A stretch of DNA of 8,123 bases from Planctomycetia bacterium (lineage in GTDB: Bacteria > Planctomycetota > Planctomycetia > Gemmatales > Gemmataceae): assembly GCA_005773755.1 (NCBI GenBank), contig SXHE01000652.1:1-8123 (forward strand). Reading direction: 5' to 3'. The position numbers and the translations under genes were made by a program. Positions within the stretch are counted from its first letter, which is position 1. Each line of letters starts with the position of its first letter. Under the pieces are notes generated by a model, which saw nothing but the letters and a program-made list of their open reading frames with translations, searched no databases and had not been told where the DNA came from. This document shows, one piece after another, positions 6,102-8,123 of the stretch.

Positions 6102-6866
6102 ATGCGCCGCGCTCTGGCCGGGATCGGGTTCGTGCTCGCCGTCGCCGGGTTCGTGCTGTTCCTCGGCGCGGCCGTCGGCGTGTGGTGGGTGCGGGCGGAG
6201 ACGAACCGCCGCACCGAGGCGCTGGCCGTGAAAGCGCGGCTCGCGGTCGGGGCCGCCGACCACGCGGTCAAGTTCGTGCGCGAGGTGATCGACCGCGGCG
6301 ACGGCGACCTGATCGAGGCCCGCAAGCACTCGTCCGCCGTGCCGCCGGAGCCGGTGAACCCGTTCTTGCTGCTCTCCGCGCGGCGCGCGTCCGAGAACCT
6401 GGCCGGGTCGGTCGAGCGGGCCAGCGCCGCGGTCCTCACCGCGTCCGACGCGGCCGTTGTCGCGGAGGCCGCGCTCGAACTGTTCGGCGGCGACGAGCAG
6501 TTCCCCGAACTGAAGGGCTGGCTCGGTGTGAAGCCGGAGCAACTGGCGCAGACCCGCACCGACCTCGGTTCCGCGTCGCGCGAGCTGAAGAACGTGCGGA
6601 CGATCCTGGGCATCCCGGTCGCGGCCGGGGAGCGCCCGTCGGCGGAACAACTGCTGACGGTCGAGGCCGCGCTGGCGCAGGCGCGCGAGTTCACCGACCG
6701 TATGGGCCAAGTGGTGAATGCCGCCGGCCGTCGCGTGGACGAAACGAAAAAGACCGCGGACCTGTGGGTGCTGCGGGTCGCGCTCGCGACCACGCTGATC
6801 GGCGCGCTGGGTGCCGCGGGGCAGTTCTTCATGGCCCGCGCGTGCTGGCGCGGGTTGCGAAGGTGA
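6102..6866 (+). CDS. Two-TM membrane protein of unknown function
   Basis: This 254-residue protein matches no family I recognise. Residues 5-30 form a strong N-terminal membrane segment (IGFVLAVAGFVLFLGAAVGVWW). The centre is Ala/Glu/Arg-rich and predominantly helical, plausibly coiled-coil in 35-60, 90-125 and 145-215 (for example ELKNVRTILG and EAALAQAREFTDRMGQVV). Residues about 221-245 form a second membrane segment (LWVLRVALATTLIGALGAAG). The layout suggests a helical domain held between two membrane anchors, probably facing the periplasm, though the orientation is uncertain. There are no catalytic motifs. The start ATG is supported by GGAGG at 6088-6092. It sits 23 bp after the glycosyltransferase, so it may be a partner or scaffold of that enzyme (inference). 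The frame is open far upstream, but that part is a shadow of other genes. Confidence 0.8.
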   Translation: MRRALAGIGFVLAVAGFVLFLGAAVGVWWVRAETNRRTEALAVKARLAVGAADHAVKFVREVIDRGDGDLIEARKHSSAVPPEPVNPFLLLSARRASENLAGSVERASAAVLTASDAAVVAEAALELFGGDEQFPELKGWLGVKPEQLAQTRTDLGSASRELKNVRTILGIPVAAGERPSAEQLLTVEAALAQAREFTDRMGQVVNAAGRRVDETKKTADLWVLRVALATTLIGALGAAGQFFMARACWRGLRR

Positions 6867-7129
6867 CGCGCGGCTGCGCAGTCCTTCCAGGTCATTTTTA
6901 CAATTCCAATCCCGGCCCCCGTATCTCGCCCAGTTTCACCGGAAGTTGGTGAAGCGTGGCCGGATACGCCGACTCTACCGCTTATAACGGCAACGCCCGT
7001 CAATCCGGGTTGTGACGCGACCTGAAACCGGTTGTGCGCCGCGAAGTCCGACTTACTGTTATTAAGTGATGCCCGGCCGGGCGCGAGCCACGGTCCCGTC
7101 GGGAAGCGCACACCCCGGAGATCCGCACC
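6867..7129 (+). other. Intergenic leader upstream of the secreted repeat-protein gene
   Basis: I see no coding sequence in these 263 bp. They are less GC-rich than the surrounding genes, with A/T patches TCATTTTTAC (6893-6902), CTTATAAC (6981-6988) and GTTATTAAG (7058-7066). A weak sigma70-like pair TTGTGC (7032-7037) and TGTTAT (7057-7062) has a 19-bp spacer and is only tentative. A perfect 12-bp palindrome GCCCGGCCGGGC is at 7071-7082. GGAG at 7117-7120, nine bases before ATG 7130, is a reasonable ribosome binding site. The long leader suggests that the gene at 7130 has its own promoter. Confidence 0.5.
7071..7082. promoter_or_regulatory. Perfect 12-bp GC palindrome in the 7130 gene leader
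   Basis: GCCCGGCCGGGC is identical to its reverse complement and lies 47 bases before the start codon, just after an A/T-rich patch. It could be an operator-type site or a short RNA stem, but such palindromes arise easily in DNA this rich in GC. Confidence 0.25.
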
Positions 7130-8071
7130 ATGACGTTCATCCGTTGCGCCGCCGCCGCGCTGGTCCTGGCCCTCGCCGGGCTGGTCGGCACGCCGAACCG
7201 CGCCACCGCCGCCTGGGACAACGTGTTCCAGGTGTGCTGTAACGACTGCAACAAGCCGCGCGTGGCGTACTCCGCCCCGTGCCCGCAGCCGTGCCCGCAA
7301 CCGGAAATGCGGATCAGCTACGTCCAGCGCACCTACTACCAGCCGGTCACGGAGTACGTTCGCAAGAGCTACTACGAGCCGGTCACGAAGAAGGTGACCA
7401 GCTACTTCTACGAGCCGGTCACCGAGTACAAGTACACCACCTACTACGACCCCTGTACCGGGTGCCCGCAGAAGGTGTGTCAGCCGGTCACCTCGTACCG
7501 GCTCCGCAGCCAGTGCAACTCGGTCACCAGCTACGTCGAGCGGTGCGCGATGGTGCCCGTGACCTCGCTCAAGCCGGTCAACTACCAGCAGCCGGTGGTG
7601 AGCTACTACTACCCACCGACCACGAGCGGGTTCTACCCGCTGCCGCCCGCTGCCAACGGCCCGACCGTCGAGCAGTTGCGCGAGAACCCGCCGACCGTGA
7701 TGCCACCGAAGGGCACCAGCGACGGCATCCCGCCGCAAGAGCTGCCGACCATGTCCGCCCCCAAGCCGGGCACCCCCAAGCTCCGCCCGGAGAAGACCGT
7801 GAGCCGCAGCAGCGTGGTGTCGGTTCGCGGGGAAGTGGTGCTGAACGACCAGATCACCCCGCGCTCGGGCGCGAAGGTGGTGTTCATGAACGCCGACAAG
7901 CCGGAGCAGAAGGAGTACGCGACCGCAAACGCCTACGGCGAGTTCGACGTGCGGCTGCCCGCCGGGAACTGGTACATGTACGTCGGCGGCGAAACGGGCA
8001 AGGCGACGTACCACAAGCAGATCAGCCTCGGCGACCGCGACACTGTCGATTACAAGGTCGTTTCGCGCTAA
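7130..8071 (+). CDS. Secreted cysteine/tyrosine-rich PVT-repeat protein with C-terminal carboxypeptidase-regulatory-like domain
   Basis: The 313-residue protein is probably exported and may be a cell-wall or surface protein. Residues 1-28 form a signal peptide (MTFIRCAAAALVLALAGLVG, then ATAA before Trp29). The mature N-terminus has CC..C (36, 37, 40) and CPQPCPQP (51-58). Residues about 64-160 carry eight 12-residue repeats centred on PVT, usually as (Y/F)Y.PVT.Y, with PVT-type triplets beginning at residues 72, 84, 96, 108, 119, 131, 143 and 155. All ten mature cysteines lie between 36 and 139, suggesting disulphide cross-links. A Pro-rich linker (about 165-215, LPPAANGP, NPPTVMPPKG) leads to a beta-sandwich (about 220-313: VRGEVVLNDQ, GAKVVFMNAD, ATANAYGEFDVRLPAGNWYM) like carboxypeptidase regulatory domains. 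The repeats recall the planctomycete YTV proteins found in the wall, but the YTV triplet itself is absent, so membership is unproven. ATG at 7130 has GGAG upstream. Confidence 0.82.
   Translation: MTFIRCAAAALVLALAGLVGTPNRATAAWDNVFQVCCNDCNKPRVAYSAPCPQPCPQPEMRISYVQRTYYQPVTEYVRKSYYEPVTKKVTSYFYEPVTEYKYTTYYDPCTGCPQKVCQPVTSYRLRSQCNSVTSYVERCAMVPVTSLKPVNYQQPVVSYYYPPTTSGFYPLPPAANGPTVEQLRENPPTVMPPKGTSDGIPPQELPTMSAPKPGTPKLRPEKTVSRSSVVSVRGEVVLNDQITPRSGAKVVFMNADKPEQKEYATANAYGEFDVRLPAGNWYMYVGGETGKATYHKQISLGDRDTVDYKVVSR
7343..7600 (+). repeat. 36-bp tandem coding repeats (PVT units)
   Basis: Codons for the PVT-type core begin at 7343, 7379, 7415, 7451, 7484, 7520, 7556 and 7592. The step is 36 bases except for one 33-base step. 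The 10-mer AGCCGGTCAC is identical at 7341, 7377, 7413 and 7482, so the first units are alike in DNA as well as protein. This indicates growth by tandem duplication, with the later units (SVT, PVT via CCCGTGACC, PVV) more diverged. Confidence 0.85.
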
Positions 8072-8123
8072 TCGCCCGGTAGTCGTTGTTCCGCCGCTTG
8101 CGGCTTCGCGAGGAGCTCCCGCC
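8072..8123 (+). other. Window end downstream of the repeat-protein gene, with a small hairpin
   Basis: This 52-bp tail has no supported gene. It contains GCCG (8093-8096) and CGGC (8101-8104) around a CTTG loop, a tetraloop that is stable in RNA when closed by a G-C pair. There is no T-tract after it, so it is not a classical intrinsic terminator. I recall CCGCTTGCGG text as a common dispersed motif in planctomycete genomes, so it may instead be the edge of a REP-like repeat. Confidence 0.35.

Noticed and set aside
3444..6866. An 1140-codon open plus-strand frame
   Set aside because: It runs antisense to the HAD gene and out of frame through the glycosyltransferase, with Arg/Ala-rich text typical of high-GC shadow frames. 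Only the part from ATG 6102 is a credible gene.
6868..6902. Possible intrinsic terminator after the two-TM gene (GCGC-GGCT-GCGC, then ATTTTTAC)
   Set aside because: The stem is only 4 bp and the T-run is about 16 bases away, too weak and too distant for a confident terminator.
6083..8014. 643-codon minus-strand frame spanning two plus-strand genes
   Set aside because: It crosses an intergenic region and covers two well-supported genes on the other strand; its translation has no recognisable domain.

Overview
The window looks like chromosomal DNA of a planctomycete of the Gemmataceae (Gemmata or a close relative). The DNA is very GC-rich. One small protein belongs to a family I recall mainly from Gemmata-type genomes, one secreted protein has the short tyrosine/cysteine-rich repeats typical of planctomycetes, and a C/G-rich hairpin repeat sits inside a coding sequence. 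The genus is inferred from recall of families, not from a search.

Layout. (1) Bases 1-1907, plus strand: the 3' end of fmt (methionyl-tRNA formyltransferase) followed by rsmB (16S rRNA m5C967 methyltransferase), joined by an ATGA overlap. This is the widespread fmt-rsmB translation/ribosome pair. The rsmB gene carries a 96-bp palindromic repeat inserted in frame between its RNA-binding and methyltransferase domains. (2) Bases 1880-4232, minus strand: in transcription order, a HAD-family phosphatase, a 227-residue Gemmata-type protein of unknown function (ATGA overlap with the HAD gene), and a Wza-like polysaccharide-export lipoprotein. The last gene runs tail-to-tail into rsmB with a 28-bp overlap. 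(3) Bases 4233-4392: a 160-bp divergent intergenic region with 7-bp tandem repeats and an 18-bp inverted repeat. (4) Bases 4393-6866, plus strand: a multi-membrane-span GT39/ArnT-like glycosyltransferase and a two-TM protein of unknown function, 23 bp apart and probably one operon. (5) Bases 6867-7129: a 263-bp leader region. (6) Bases 7130-8071, plus strand: a secreted protein with eight 12-residue PVT repeats, ten cysteines in the mature chain and a C-terminal carboxypeptidase-regulatory-like beta-sandwich. (7) Bases 8072-8123: window end, with a small hairpin.

Functionally, the left part is housekeeping (initiator tRNA formylation, rRNA methylation). The rest leans towards the cell envelope: sugar-phosphate-type phosphatase, polysaccharide export lipoprotein, lipid-linked-sugar glycosyltransferase and a secreted wall-like protein. 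That they cooperate is inference from proximity only. I found no CRISPR array, tRNA, rRNA, transposase, phage gene or defence system. The most unusual things are the in-frame repeat in rsmB, the heptamer/inverted-repeat intergenic region and the 36-bp periodic secreted-protein gene.
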